Positions 36,613 to 44,119 of a DNA stretch of 49,255 bases are shown here, piece by piece (position 1 is the first letter of the stretch; each line of letters begins with the position of its first letter). Source of the DNA: Hydrogenophilales bacterium 28-61-23 (GTDB taxonomy: Bacteria > Pseudomonadota > Gammaproteobacteria > Burkholderiales > Thiobacillaceae); assembly GCA_002281555.1 (NCBI GenBank), contig NCGJ01000018.1, positions 1 through 49,255 of the forward strand, written 5' to 3'. The notes beneath the pieces were generated by a model, which was not told the DNA's origin, made no database searches, and was given only the letters and a program-made list of their open reading frames with translations. A program made the translations under genes and the position numbers.

Positions 36613-37322
36613 TCTCCACTGATAACAAAACGTAAATAATCCGCTGGCAACTCGAATAACTCAGGCCGGGCGGCACGTTTCTCGTGACCTTGATAGACGC
36701 GACTCCGTTTATCCCAATACCGTATCGCCAGCGGCAACCCCTGGCTGTATTCCCCCCCCGCCTCCTGTACATCGATAGTCAATGAACAGGGCTCGCGCAA
36801 ATCGTCCGGGGTTCCACGCCAGGCATTCGCCTGATTTGCCGCCAATGCCCGACGAAAATCACCGATCAAACGGGCTTCAGCCCGCAGCAACGGTGCATAT
36901 TTGAATTCAACACATAACACGCCGTTCAACCGGATCTGTCGCAACCCGCCCTGTTCACTCGGCAATTCTTCCTGACTTATTTTCCACTGCTTCGGCCACA
37001 CATCCTTGACCTCACCCGCCGCAATGCCGGTCAGGCGACGATCGCTTGGCGACACATGCCAGACCATATTGGCAGGACGGTCAAAGAGAATGAACCCCTC
37101 ATCGTCGCGACCGTAATCCATGCGCATTCGGTCACCCAGAATAAGTATCCGGCTGGTGTACGCGGGTTGCTCGGGTTCGCGGTCTTCATAACGTATCTCG
37201 GTCATCAACTCGGTAAGCGACTTGGACAAAATAAGCTGGACGGGCGCCTGATCAGCGAAAACCCAGCCAGATGCCAGGAAGCCATAAGCACTTAACCAGA
37301 ACCTGTACTTACCCAATCGCAC
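36564..37322 (-). CDS. Secreted protein of unknown function
   Basis: A 252-residue protein with a signal peptide (about 1-23, ending WVFA). The mature part looks like a beta-rich periplasmic domain (SRILILGDRMRMDYGRDDEG and later ANMVWHVSPSDRRLTGI), reminiscent of DUF4412-type proteins that bind something hydrophobic, but this is only a resemblance. It has two cysteines, in NGVLCVEFKY and REPCSLTID, which could form a disulfide. The C-terminus overlaps lpxH tail-to-tail by 49 nt. A terminator from the neighbouring gene lies just upstream of its start. Confidence 0.7.
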   Translation of the reverse strand: MRLGKYRFWLSAYGFLASGWVFADQAPVQLILSKSLTELMTEIRYEDREPEQPAYTSRILILGDRMRMDYGRDDEGFILFDRPANMVWHVSPSDRRLTGIAAGEVKDVWPKQWKISQEELPSEQGGLRQIRLNGVLCVEFKYAPLLRAEARLIGDFRRALAANQANAWRGTPDDLREPCSLTIDVQEAGGEYSQGLPLAIRYWDKRSRVYQGHEKRAARPELFELPADYLRFVISGDQGNSASWQPSSSQAR

Positions 37323-37355
37323 CGATAGCTCCTTGGTTACTTTTTCATCCCTAGT

Positions 37356-37382
37356 AAAAAAGCCCCTGAGAGGGGCTTTTTT
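37356..37382. terminator. Rho-independent terminator after the DUF302-like gene
   Basis: A6, stem GCCCCT-GA-GAGGGGC-like arms (AGCCCCT and AGGGGCT), then T6. It lies 25 nt beyond the stop of the minus-strand gene at 37407 and 34 nt upstream of the unknown secreted gene, so it isolates the two. Confidence 0.9.
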
Positions 37383-37406
37383 ACCAGTACCTTGGCTCAG
37401 CGCAAA

Positions 37407-38282
37407 CTATCGACCGCCACCAGCCACCTCGGTCAAGGTGTCATGAATGATTGCGGGCGCTTCAACAATACGCATGAAACTTCCCATCCCCACTTCAGGC
37501 CAGCCCAGCGCGATACGGAAACGTGCAAAAAGATGGCTGGCCTTGTTGTTTACCACGTAGATTTCATAGGGCAATGCGGCGATGTTATCGGCCCCCGTTG
37601 TCTTTACCCACCAACCTTCGCCCTCCTTGGGGTCGTTCATCGCCACACCAAACACCGCAATTTTCTTGTCCGGCATGATGATCTCGTACACCTTGCTGGT
37701 CTTGCCCACACCGCGCGCCAGATTGTCCTGAATGGCCTTGACCGCATCTTCGAACGCCAAATGCTCCATCAGTACGTTCTTATCAGACTCAAAACCCTCC
37801 ATACCGAACATATATTGGTAATCGGCCAAATCTTTGCGGTCGACATCGCCGCCGAATGGCTTGCCCGACCCCAATGCCTTAGCCAGTTTGACTTGAGTCG
37901 CCTTGATCGTCTTTTCAGCCAGCGGGAATTGTTTACGGAAGTAAGCCCGTAGCCAGTATTCCAGATTCTCATAAGAAACCGAACCGTCCGACTTGACCCC
38001 GATACGGATCGGCGCGCCAACGATACTGGCGCCTCCGAGCTTGCGGACTGCATCGAGCAAGCCCTTATCGGTCACCACTACAACACCGTAGCCCGACAGG
38101 CCGGATGGCATATATTTTCCAGCCAAGACGAAACCGGCCTTAGTGAGCTTGGCTTCAACCTGAGCAAGAACAGCTTGAACCTCACCCGCCGGCACCTTAT
38201 CGCCCTGAAAATAAGGACTCAAGGCCAAGGCCAGCGGCGCCCAGAACAACATGGCTAGAACTGCAAGGGTGCGTTTCATCAT
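37407..38282 (-). CDS. Secreted protein, possibly DUF302-related
   Basis: A 291-residue protein with a signal peptide (about 1-20, ALA cleavage). The segment VQAVLAQVEAKLTKAGFVLA and the later GPIRIGV-like stretch (GAPIRIGVKSDGSVSYENLE) recall DUF302 proteins. A large second part (about 120-291) includes KVYEIIMPDKKIAVFGVAMN and YEIYVVNNKASHLFARFRIA. No catalytic motif or lipobox is seen. It lies downstream of the FadL-type porin gene on the same strand, but a terminator separates them. A role with the porin in handling a hydrophobic substrate is a guess. Confidence 0.7.
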   Translation of the reverse strand: MMKRTLAVLAMLFWAPLALALSPYFQGDKVPAGEVQAVLAQVEAKLTKAGFVLAGKYMPSGLSGYGVVVVTDKGLLDAVRKLGGASIVGAPIRIGVKSDGSVSYENLEYWLRAYFRKQFPLAEKTIKATQVKLAKALGSGKPFGGDVDRKDLADYQYMFGMEGFESDKNVLMEHLAFEDAVKAIQDNLARGVGKTSKVYEIIMPDKKIAVFGVAMNDPKEGEGWWVKTTGADNIAALPYEIYVVNNKASHLFARFRIALGWPEVGMGSFMRIVEAPAIIHDTLTEVAGGGR

Positions 38283-38315
38283 GTTTTCCAGTAGTGGAAG
38301 AATTGAAACATTTTA

Positions 38316-38344
38316 AACAAAAAAGCCGGGAAGACCCCGGCTTC
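38316..38344 (-). terminator. Rho-independent terminator of the FadL-type gene
   Basis: On the minus strand, AAGCCGGG-GTCT-TCCCGGCTT followed by TTTTG. It begins 25 nt after the porin stop codon (38369). Confidence 0.88.
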
Positions 38345-38368
38345 TCTGTGGTCTGGATCGGAAGGAAA

Positions 38369-39580
38369 TTACATCTTCCAGCCGTAGGCGATACCGAGAG
38401 CGTTTTGATCCATCTTGATGGTGGAATTGCCGCCACCTAGTTGTGGAGTTGCACCGGTGATGGATTCACTGAAAGCACGCATGTAATAGCCACTCAACTC
38501 GGCGCCATTCCGCAGCGTCCAAGTCGCGCCCAAGGTCAAATGATCCTTGACTGTAGCCGGAGCAAGAATATTGAAGGCAACCTCGGTGGTCGGGATCACC
38601 GCGCTGCCGTGGTTGTAACCAGCGCGCACCGTCAGCTTGTCACTCACTTGATGAGACACGCCCAGTTTGACCACTGTCTGATTTTTCCAACCGAAACCGG
38701 CACCATTGTCATTACCCAATGTACCCGCTGCTAGCAGTGAGATCGGATTGGCAATGGACTTCACGTCGCCGTATTTGATCCGCACCACATCCAGCGCCAC
38801 CGTGGTCTTGGGGGTGGCCTTGACTGCAATGCCCAGGCCGTAGTTCTCGGGGATATCGAAGTCGCCCTGTTCCGCGAACAAACCACGGTATTTGTCGAAT
38901 TCGGACATCATGGTCTTGCTTTGATAAGTCGCGCCCATCGTCACCATCGGCGAAAGCGTACCCGTCCAGCCGATGCGCACACCCAAACCGGTGGAATCAT
39001 CGTGACCGTTATCGGAAAGGTTCGCCGCTGAAGAGGACATGCCGGCAAAGTTGCCAATACCAGAGGCCTTGAAACGCTGGTAAGCCAGATTCAGCGAGGC
39101 GCCCACGGCATGGTTTTCATTGATCTTCATGGCCAGCGTAGGGGCAATGAACAACTGCATCAAATCCACACCCGTTTTCGGACCATTGCTGAATTGCGTG
39201 ATCGGGTTGTAATGGCTGTTCATGCCACCGTTGCCATACACCGAAACCCCCACCGACATATTCGGCTTGATCATGCGGTTGTAGCCAAACTCCGGCACGA
39301 GAAAGAGATCGCTGCCACTCTTGTAGGTGGTGGCTCCGTTGACGTTAGCTTCACGATTCGGGTTGAACAGTTCGGCACCGAAATCCACTCGACTCCCGAC
39401 AAGCACCATTCCGGAAGGGTTGGTAGCCGCAGCCAAGGCATCCTGCGAATAAGCAATGCCGACACCTCCCATACCCTTGGATTTGATGCCAAAACCATGC
39501 GCAAAATAGCCGTTAGTTGCAGTAGCGGAACTGGCGAAGCCGATGGCGGCCAGGGCGATCAGTAATTGGGTCTTGCGCAT
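38369..39580 (-). CDS. Outer-membrane transporter of the FadL/OmpP1/TodX family
   Basis: A 403-residue beta-barrel protein. Signal peptide about 1-21 (ATA-TNGYFAHGFG). The N-terminal hatch has the family pattern GIKSKGMGGVGIAYSQDALA and ATNPSGMVLVGSRVDFGAEL. The remainder alternates as expected for a 14-strand barrel and ends ALGIAYGWKM, with an aromatic residue near the C-terminus. Family members take up long-chain fatty acids or aromatic hydrocarbons. The substrate here is unknown. It is monocistronic, with a candidate promoter at 39600-39628 and terminator at 38316. Confidence 0.93.
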   Translation of the reverse strand: MRKTQLLIALAAIGFASSATATNGYFAHGFGIKSKGMGGVGIAYSQDALAAATNPSGMVLVGSRVDFGAELFNPNREANVNGATTYKSGSDLFLVPEFGYNRMIKPNMSVGVSVYGNGGMNSHYNPITQFSNGPKTGVDLMQLFIAPTLAMKINENHAVGASLNLAYQRFKASGIGNFAGMSSSAANLSDNGHDDSTGLGVRIGWTGTLSPMVTMGATYQSKTMMSEFDKYRGLFAEQGDFDIPENYGLGIAVKATPKTTVALDVVRIKYGDVKSIANPISLLAAGTLGNDNGAGFGWKNQTVVKLGVSHQVSDKLTVRAGYNHGSAVIPTTEVAFNILAPATVKDHLTLGATWTLRNGAELSGYYMRAFSESITGATPQLGGGNSTIKMDQNALGIAYGWKM

Positions 39581-39599
39581 GTATTTCCCCTCGAAAACG

Positions 39600-39628
39600 A
39601 TGTAATAAATGTGACAACTGGTTTACAA
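39600..39628 (-). promoter_or_regulatory. Probable sigma-70 promoter of the FadL-type gene
   Basis: Minus strand: TTGTAA (39628-39623), 17-nt spacer, TTACAT (39605-39600), about 20-48 nt upstream of the ATG at 39580. Each hexamer matches 4 of 6. Confidence 0.45.
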
Positions 39629-39727
39629 CTACTAGGATAGTAATCAGCCCCCTTCGCTATCGCAAGGAATAACCTGTGCAAGAGTCTTCGTTCTCAAGGC
39701 CAGTGGACCGAATCTGACGTCAAAAAT

Positions 39728-39755
39728 AAAAAAGCCACCCGAAGGTGGCTTTTTT
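39728..39755. terminator. Rho-independent terminator after dsrE2
   Basis: A6, stem GCCACC-CGAA-GGTGGC, T6. It lies 18 nt beyond the dsrE2 stop (39773) and ends the leftward rhd-tusA-dsrE2 operon. The 100 nt between it and the porin promoter show nothing else. Confidence 0.92.
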
Positions 39756-39772
39756 ATACAACAGGATCGGCT

Positions 39773-40285
39773 TTAGATATAAAGGCAGATATCAGTCTCA
39801 CCAGCAAACTCGAAGAAAGTGGCGGCACCACCGTACTCGACACCATCGATGAAATCACTGTGTTCGAAGCCAAATAACTCTACGGTCATCTGGCAGGCAA
39901 TGAATTTCACCTCAGCTTCCTGACAAAGCTCACGCAGTTCAGGAATGCTCGCCACGCCGTTGTTCTTGATGGTTTGTTTCATCAAGACAGTTGCCAACGA
40001 CTCATAACCTGGCACCAGGGATTGAATTGCGTTGGGCATGTTCCAGTTGATGTCGCGGAACCACTTGGGTCCAAACGGCATTTTCATTGGCATACCCGGG
40101 TTACCCAAGGGGCTTACCTTAAGACCGGACAGATCCTTGCGTAGCATCTGCAGGCCATAGAAGGTAAAGAAAATCTGGGTTTCGTAACCTAGGGCAGCGG
40201 CTGTAGAAGCCAGAATGAACGGGGGATAAGCCCAGTCCAGTGTGCCTTTGGTTGCAATGATCGCCATCTTTTTTTGATCGTCCAT
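39773..40285 (-). CDS. DsrE2-like sulfur-relay protein
   Basis: The start at 40285 (MDDQKKMAIIATKGTLDWAY) has AGAGGTGG upstream; an apparent longer start at 40300 is a TTG inside that ribosome site. The 170-residue product is a DsrE/DsrF-like fold of the DsrE2 type: hydrophobic PPFILASTAAALGYETQIFF, TFYGLQMLRKDL, and the conserved cysteine in VKFIACQMTVELFGF. DsrE2 proteins pass sulfane sulfur with rhodanese and TusA in sulfur-oxidising bacteria. It is the last gene of a three-gene operon rhd, tusA, dsrE2. Confidence 0.9.
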   Translation of the reverse strand: MDDQKKMAIIATKGTLDWAYPPFILASTAAALGYETQIFFTFYGLQMLRKDLSGLKVSPLGNPGMPMKMPFGPKWFRDINWNMPNAIQSLVPGYESLATVLMKQTIKNNGVASIPELRELCQEAEVKFIACQMTVELFGFEHSDFIDGVEYGGAATFFEFAGETDICLYI

Positions 40286-40332
40286 CACACCACCTCTCAA
40301 GTCTTGCGATTTGTGACTAAGCCGGATGTAGC

Positions 40333-40560
40333 TTATTTCTTCTTGATGAAGAAGGTGTATTCACTACCAGCTTCCGAGGAGGCTAAGAGCTCATTACCCG
40401 TCTGCTTGGCAAATGCCGCAAAATCTTTAACAGAACCTGGGTCAGTAGAAACAACCTTTAGAACTTGGCCACTGGTGCAATCATTCAGGGCCTTCTTACA
40501 GCGTAAGATAGGCAATGGACAGTTCAGGCCGCGCGCATCTAGTTCTTTGTCAAAATCCAT
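40333..40560 (-). CDS. tusA: TusA, sulfur carrier protein
   Basis: A 75-residue protein with the TusA signature LDARGLNCPLPILRCKKAL; the first cysteine of CPLP carries the persulfide. TDPGSVKDFAAFAKQTGNEL is also typical. TusA takes sulfane sulfur from rhodanese or DsrE2 and hands it on, either to DsrEFH/DsrC or heterodisulfide-reductase-like systems in sulfur oxidation, or to tRNA thiolation. In this operon with rhd and dsrE2 the sulfur-oxidation role is favoured. It lies 47 nt before dsrE2 and 110 nt after rhd. Confidence 0.95.
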   Translation of the reverse strand: MDFDKELDARGLNCPLPILRCKKALNDCTSGQVLKVVSTDPGSVKDFAAFAKQTGNELLASSEAGSEYTFFIKKK

Positions 40561-40670
40561 GTTAGTTCCTTCACAAAATTAGCAAATGCTAAAAAAAGCC
40601 CAGCTAATTTACCCTTGTTACAAAAGGATTGCAACGATTCACAGTACCAGCAGAAACGGCACATTCCCGC

Positions 40671-40997
40671 TCACGAGAGCATCTCGAGTGGCCTCCCAGA
40701 ACGGGCCCAAGCCATGATGCCGCCTGACAAGTTGAACGTATTGGCAAATCCTTTACCTGCCATGAAAGCACACGCCTGCGCTGAGCGGGCCCCGGAATTG
40801 CAGTAAATAACAACGGGCTTGTCTTTTGGAATCTCATCTGCGCGCAAAGGCAACAGATGTAGCGAAATATGGATTGCGCCACCTATCACACCCCGCACAA
40901 CCTCGCCCTGAGTCCTTACATCAATCAGATGGAACTGATCTTTTCTCTCTTCCAGATCGTCGACATCAAGTTCGTTGATTGCATAGAAATCACTCAC
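40671..40997 (-). CDS. Single-domain rhodanese
   Basis: A 108-residue rhodanese with start GTG at 40997 (AGAGG at 41003-41007 upstream). The catalytic loop is CNSGARS with Cys at the persulfide position, preceded by KPVVIYC. The substrate-side block LIDVRTQGEVVRGVIGGAIH is normal. It moves sulfane sulfur to TusA in the cytoplasm. As first gene of rhd-tusA-dsrE2 it is expressed from the promoter at 41030-41058, which is covered by palindromes. Confidence 0.93.
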   Translation of the reverse strand: MSDFYAINELDVDDLEERKDQFHLIDVRTQGEVVRGVIGGAIHISLHLLPLRADEIPKDKPVVIYCNSGARSAQACAFMAGKGFANTFNLSGGIMAWARSGRPLEMLS

Positions 40998-41012
40998 GAG
41001 AACCTCTTTGAG

Positions 41013-41059
41013 GTATATGTTAATATTCTAATATACTTGAACTTGAATTCAACTTCAAG
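41013..41059 (-). promoter_or_regulatory. Promoter of rhd-tusA-dsrE2 with two abutting palindromes
   Basis: Minus strand: -35 TTGAAG (41058-41053), 17-nt spacer, -10 TATATT (41035-41030). A 24-nt palindrome (41036-41059; outer arms CTTGAA/TTCAAG, centre TTGAATTCAA, 11 of 12 pairs) covers the -35 and the spacer. A second 24-nt dyad (41013-41036; arms GTATAT/ATATAC, 9 of 12 pairs) covers the -10 and the likely start site. This is the layout of a tightly controlled promoter with one or two DNA-binding dimers. The regulator is not in the window. Confidence 0.7.
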
Positions 41060-41130
41060 CCCTCTGACATGGCATTCGAGTGATCATCAATAGCTCTGCT
41101 TGTAAGTGACGGACTGACAATAAGACGAAG

Positions 41131-41158
41131 TGGGCAAGAGATTCAGGGTATGTATAAT
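41131..41158 (+). promoter_or_regulatory. Promoter of tRNA-Thr
   Basis: A perfect TATAAT (41153-41158) 16 nt upstream of the mature tRNA 5' end, with TGGGCA (41131-41136) at 16-nt spacing as -35. Confidence 0.6.
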
Positions 41159-41174
41159 TGCTGGCTGCATTGTC

Positions 41175-41250
<76 letters not shown>

Positions 41251-41278
41251 CTAAATACCTACCCGCAAAGCTCCTTCT

Positions 41279-42247
41279 GTGCCTAAACCCCAATTGCTTT
41301 CCCTCTTAGAAGCCGACATGGTGGAAGTTGACGGGGTTATTCGAACTCGATTGCACTCTGAGGTTGCAATGGTTCGGCAGGTATCGGAATACATCATCAG
41401 TAGTGGCGGCAAGCGTCTGCGCCCTGCCCTAGTCGTTCTATCCGCTAAAGCATTAGGCTACCAAGGCGACAAACACCACGAGTTGGCAGCTGTAGTCGAG
41501 TTCATTCACACCGCAACCCTGCTTCATGACGATGTGGTGGATGCGTCCAACTTGCGGCGTGGCAGAGACACAGCCAATGCACTATTCGGCAATGCAACAA
41601 GTGTGTTGGTTGGCGACTTCCTCTACTCACGCGCTTTTCAGATGATGGTTTCGGTCGATAACACGCGGGTCATGAAGGTTCTGTCCGACGCCACCAACAT
41701 CATTGCTGAAGGTGAAGTACTGCAACTTATGAACTGCAATGACCCGGAAATAGACGAAACAGACTATTTGCGCGTTATTCGTTACAAAACAGCTCAACTG
41801 TTTGAAGCGGCTGGTCGGTTAGGCGCCATCGTCAATGATTCGCCGCATGACATTGAAGATGCACTGGGCACCTATGGCATGCATCTTGGAACTGCTTTCC
41901 AAATTATTGACGATGTTCTCGACTACTCTGGTGAGACGGATCGTATCGGCAAGAATGTCGGTGACGACCTGGCGGAAGGCAAGCCGACCCTGCCACTGAT
42001 ATACGCCATGAAGCACGGTTCAACCGAAGAATCTGAAATTATCCGCCAAGCCATAAAGCAAGGTGAATCAAAAGACTTCCAACGTATTCTGGAAATAGTT
42101 CAGGGCACGGGGGCTCTCGAGCATGCTTACACGCAAGCTAAACAAGAAGCCATACTCGCGGAGAATGCCATCGCAGCAATCCCAAGTAGCCAATACAAAG
42201 AGGCTTTGATAGAATTGTCTGCTTTCGCGGTAAGTCGAAAATTTTGA
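41279..42247 (+). CDS. ispB: IspB, polyprenyl (octaprenyl) diphosphate synthase
   Basis: A 322-residue trans-prenyltransferase. First Asp-rich motif LLHDDVVD, second IIDDVLDYSG, with GGKRLRPALVVLSAKALGY near the N-terminus. It makes the long side chain for ubiquinone from farnesyl diphosphate and isopentenyl diphosphate. The start appears to be GTG at 41279; the ribosome site is poor and an ATG at 41318 (MVEVDG) is an alternative that would drop 13 residues. It lies 28 nt after tRNA-Thr. Base composition is lower in GC than the flagellar region. Confidence 0.94.
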   Translation: MPKPQLLSLLEADMVEVDGVIRTRLHSEVAMVRQVSEYIISSGGKRLRPALVVLSAKALGYQGDKHHELAAVVEFIHTATLLHDDVVDASNLRRGRDTANALFGNATSVLVGDFLYSRAFQMMVSVDNTRVMKVLSDATNIIAEGEVLQLMNCNDPEIDETDYLRVIRYKTAQLFEAAGRLGAIVNDSPHDIEDALGTYGMHLGTAFQIIDDVLDYSGETDRIGKNVGDDLAEGKPTLPLIYAMKHGSTEESEIIRQAIKQGESKDFQRILEIVQGTGALEHAYTQAKQEAILAENAIAAIPSSQYKEALIELSAFAVSRKF

Positions 42248-42328
42248 TTTCTCCCTTGATGGCTCGTACGCCAGAAATTAACGAGAAATCAGCCATTTTG
42301 ATCGCAATCTAGCGTTCAAACATCCTGT

Positions 42329-42405
42329 CGGGGTGTAGCTTAGCCTGGTAGAGCGCCACGTTCGGGACGTGGAGGCCGGAGGTTCGAATCCTCTCACCCC
42401 GACCA
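42329..42405 (+). tRNA. tRNA-Pro (CGG)
   Basis: 77 nt, acceptor stem CGGGGTG/CACCCCG, anticodon arm CCACGTTCGGGACGTGG (anticodon CGG, reads CCG), T loop GGTTCGAATCC, encoded ACCA. An integrase fragment ends 15 nt beyond its 3' end, marking it as a likely integration site. Confidence 0.96.
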
Positions 42406-42419
42406 ACAAATTCAATCGC

Positions 42420-42578
42420 TTAGGTCACATCCCGACCTAACTCAAAAGCCCCAGCATGACCAGATCGTGACATCCGATCCAGCGCATGCACGACGGCCTT
42501 ATGGTTCTCCGGCGCAAGGTGCGCATAACGTTCGGTCATCTGAATGCTTGAATGCCCAAGTATCTCTTGCGCCACATC
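42420..42578 (-). pseudogene. C-terminal fragment of a tyrosine integrase
   Basis: Translation on the minus strand from about 42578 to the TAA at 42422-42420 gives DVAQEILGHSSIQMTERYAH followed by LAPENHKAVVHALDRM. LGHSS-x4-T-x-RYAHL is the conserved end of tyrosine recombinases, with the catalytic His (LGH) and the Tyr nucleophile (RYAHL). Everything upstream (Arg motif, core-binding domain) is missing: the reading before DVAQ is unrelated. It is a remnant of a phage or island integrase next to tRNA-Pro. Confidence 0.85.
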
Positions 42579-42710
42579 GCAGACGAAATTTAGGGGGAAG
42601 CTAAAACCATCTTCAAGCTTGCGCCTGCGCCGGGTGTATCCGTTGTCGAGTTCATGGCGATGGTGGAATCCACAGAGCCAAAAAAGAGTGTTCCAGCCAG
42701 TCCTGTCCCT

Positions 42711-42935
42711 CTACAGCTGTCTCAGCATGTCGACATACAGCGACTCCACGCGCTCCCGCGCCCACTGGGCACGTCGGAGAAACTTCAGGCTAGAGGCAAC
42801 GCTGGGTTCATGGGTGAAGCAGCGGATGGCAATTTTCCGCCCCAACGCCTCCCAACCGTAGAACGACACCAGTTCATTCAATAGCTGTTCAAGCGTGATG
42901 CCGTGGAGTGGGTTGTTGGGCTGAGTCTCTTGCAT
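42711..42935 (-). CDS. VF530-family (DUF2132) DNA-binding-like protein
   Basis: A 74-residue protein matching the VF530 family: [34 protein letters not shown] and [20 protein letters not shown]. The family is small, found in proteobacteria, and its fold suggests nucleic-acid binding; the biological role is not established. It is last in the minus-strand run 76-residue unknown, FKBP, yjdM, VF530, 19 nt after yjdM. The 130 nt between it and the integrase remnant show no gene. Confidence 0.88.
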   Translation of the reverse strand: MQETQPNNPLHGITLEQLLNELVSFYGWEALGRKIAIRCFTHEPSVASSLKFLRRAQWARERVESLYVDMLRQL

Positions 42936-42954
42936 GGTTCAAAACCCCAACCGT

Positions 42955-43293
42955 CTACGCCTTCTTCACAAACTCGGATTTCAACTGCATGGCGCCGATG
43001 CCGTCGATCTTGCAGTCGATATCGTGATCGCCTTCGACCAGGCGGATGTTTTTCACCTTGGTGCCGACCTTGACCACCAGCGACGAGCCTTTGACTTTCA
43101 GGTCCTTGATCACGGTCACGCTGTCTCCGTCCGTCAGCACGTTGCCATTGGAATCGCGTACGACGCGGCTATCGTCTGACACCTCAGCGTCTTGCTGCGG
43201 CCATTCGTGGGCGCATTCCGGGCAGACGAACATGACGCCGTCTGTGTAGGTGAATTCCGAATTGCATTTCGGGCAATGGGGTAACGTGCTCAT
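42955..43293 (-). CDS. yjdM: YjdM (PhnA-like) zinc-ribbon protein
   Basis: A 112-residue protein with an N-terminal zinc ribbon ([21 protein letters not shown]) followed by the PhnA/YjdM domain ([59 protein letters not shown]). The zinc ribbon is given here only as its Cys pairs at residues 7/10 and about 24/27. Its function is unclear; it is not the phosphonoacetate hydrolase once also called PhnA. A truncated copy lies at 48703-48771. Confidence 0.92.
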   Translation of the reverse strand: MSTLPHCPKCNSEFTYTDGVMFVCPECAHEWPQQDAEVSDDSRVVRDSNGNVLTDGDSVTVIKDLKVKGSSLVVKVGTKVKNIRLVEGDHDIDCKIDGIGAMQLKSEFVKKA

Positions 43294-43308
43294 GCGGCTT
43301 CTCCAGGC

Positions 43309-43713
43309 CTAGCGATCGATGGCTAGTAATTCGACTTCAAAAGTCAGCACGGTATTGGCTGGGATGAGGCCGGGAACGCCACGAGCGCCATACCCGGTAT
43401 CGGCCGGGCAGGTAAGCTTGGCCTTGCCACCCACCTTCATTTTCTGCACGCCCTGAGTCCAGCAAGGGATGACACCCCGCAACGGGAAGGAGATGGGTTC
43501 GTTGCGCTTGTACGAACTATCGAACTCGGTTCCGTTCGGCAGCATTCCCCGGTAATGCACACGGACGGTGCTGTCCGCGCTGGGCGAAGCGCCCTGCCCT
43601 GGCTTTATATGGGCGACCACCACACCGGATGGCAATGTTTCCGTGTTTGCGGCCAGACCTTGAGCGCTGACGCCGACTACTGCAAGCGCAAAGAGAATTT
43701 GAAATGTACGCAT
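43309..43713 (-). CDS. Secreted FKBP-type peptidyl-prolyl isomerase
   Basis: A 134-residue protein. Signal peptide about 1-21. One FKBP domain: VRVHYRGMLPNGTEFDSSYK, PISFPLRGVIPCWTQGVQKM, KAKLTCPADTGYG and IPANTVLTFEVELLAIDR. It assists protein folding in the periplasm. Two cysteines (CWTQG and TCPAD) could pair. It follows the 76-residue gene by 11 nt. A fragment of a related gene is at 48633-48702. Confidence 0.93.
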   Translation of the reverse strand: MRTFQILFALAVVGVSAQGLAANTETLPSGVVVAHIKPGQGASPSADSTVRVHYRGMLPNGTEFDSSYKRNEPISFPLRGVIPCWTQGVQKMKVGGKAKLTCPADTGYGARGVPGLIPANTVLTFEVELLAIDR

Positions 43714-43724
43714 GAGTCTCGTCC

Positions 43725-43955
43725 CTAGTCTGCCGAGGCGCTTTTGTTACTCCCGGCCTTTCGACCTGCCGCGACGGGCGGCACGTAGCCAGAAATCCGG
43801 CACTGGAAAGCATCCACGCGCTTGTTGTCGTTGAAGTGGGTAACGCTGCACTGGGATATTTCTCCGCGCATCGTCAAGGCGGCCAGTGACTTGCGCACCA
43901 GAGGCAGTGCAATCCCGTGTTTTTTCAAGTGGCTTAGAACTTGGTTCGTCAGCAT
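43725..43955 (-). CDS. 76-residue unknown protein, first copy
   Basis: The start at 43955 has AGGAG 6 nt upstream; longer readings run through a terminator and a tRNA fragment and are rejected. The product (MLTNQVLSHLKKHGIALPLV..., ending in a Lys/Ser/Ala-rich tail) is basic, has two cysteines (SQCSV and FQCRI), and contains no signal peptide or known motif that I recognise. It could be a small nucleic-acid-binding protein. A second copy lies at the right edge (49054-49255); 99 bp of the N-terminal half are identical between copies while the C-terminal thirds differ. It heads the run 76-residue unknown, FKBP, yjdM, VF530. Confidence 0.75.
   Translation of the reverse strand: MLTNQVLSHLKKHGIALPLVRKSLAALTMRGEISQCSVTHFNDNKRVDAFQCRISGYVPPVAAGRKAGSNKSASAD
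43819..43917. repeat. 99-bp direct repeat, left copy
   Basis: Identical to 49157-49255 over all 99 bases and in the same orientation; identity may continue past the window edge on the right. Beyond the left boundary (below 43819) the two copies fall to an estimated 75-85% identity. The edge is sharp, as expected after gene conversion or recombination. Confidence 0.95.
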
Positions 43956-44031
43956 GTCGACTCCTTTGACGTGTGGATGAACGTGTGAGTCCAGGGTGAA
44001 TCCCTGAACCGATACAGAACACCCGAAAAGC

Positions 44032-44057
44032 AAAAAGGCCACTCCAAAAAGTGGCCT
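44032..44057 (-). terminator. Rho-independent terminator downstream of the tRNA-Asn fragment
   Basis: Minus strand: AGGCCACT, loop TTTTGG, AGTGGCCT, then TTTTG. The 8-bp stem is perfect. It lies 17 nt after the CCA of the truncated tRNA-Asn and was probably the terminator of the intact tRNA gene. Confidence 0.85.
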
Positions 44058-44073
44058 ATGCGCTTGCTGTGTC

Positions 44074-44119
44074 TGGCTCCCCGACCTGGACTCGAACCAG
44101 GGACACACGGATTAACAGT
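44074..44119 (-). pseudogene. 3' half of tRNA-Asn (GTT), attachment-site remnant
   Basis: Minus strand: ACTGTTAATCCGTG, then TGTCCCTGGTTCGAGTCC, AGGTCGGGGAGCCA. This is the anticodon loop (GTT), variable loop, T arm, acceptor 3' strand and CCA of tRNA-Asn. The 5' half (acceptor 5' strand, D arm) is absent upstream, so it cannot fold as a tRNA. Such 3' tRNA pieces are typical of att sites left by integrated elements. Confidence 0.88.

Noticed and set aside
40286-40300. Longer N-terminus for dsrE2 (MRGGV...)
   Set aside because: The codon at 40300 is TTG and the extension is the ribosome site of the ATG at 40285.
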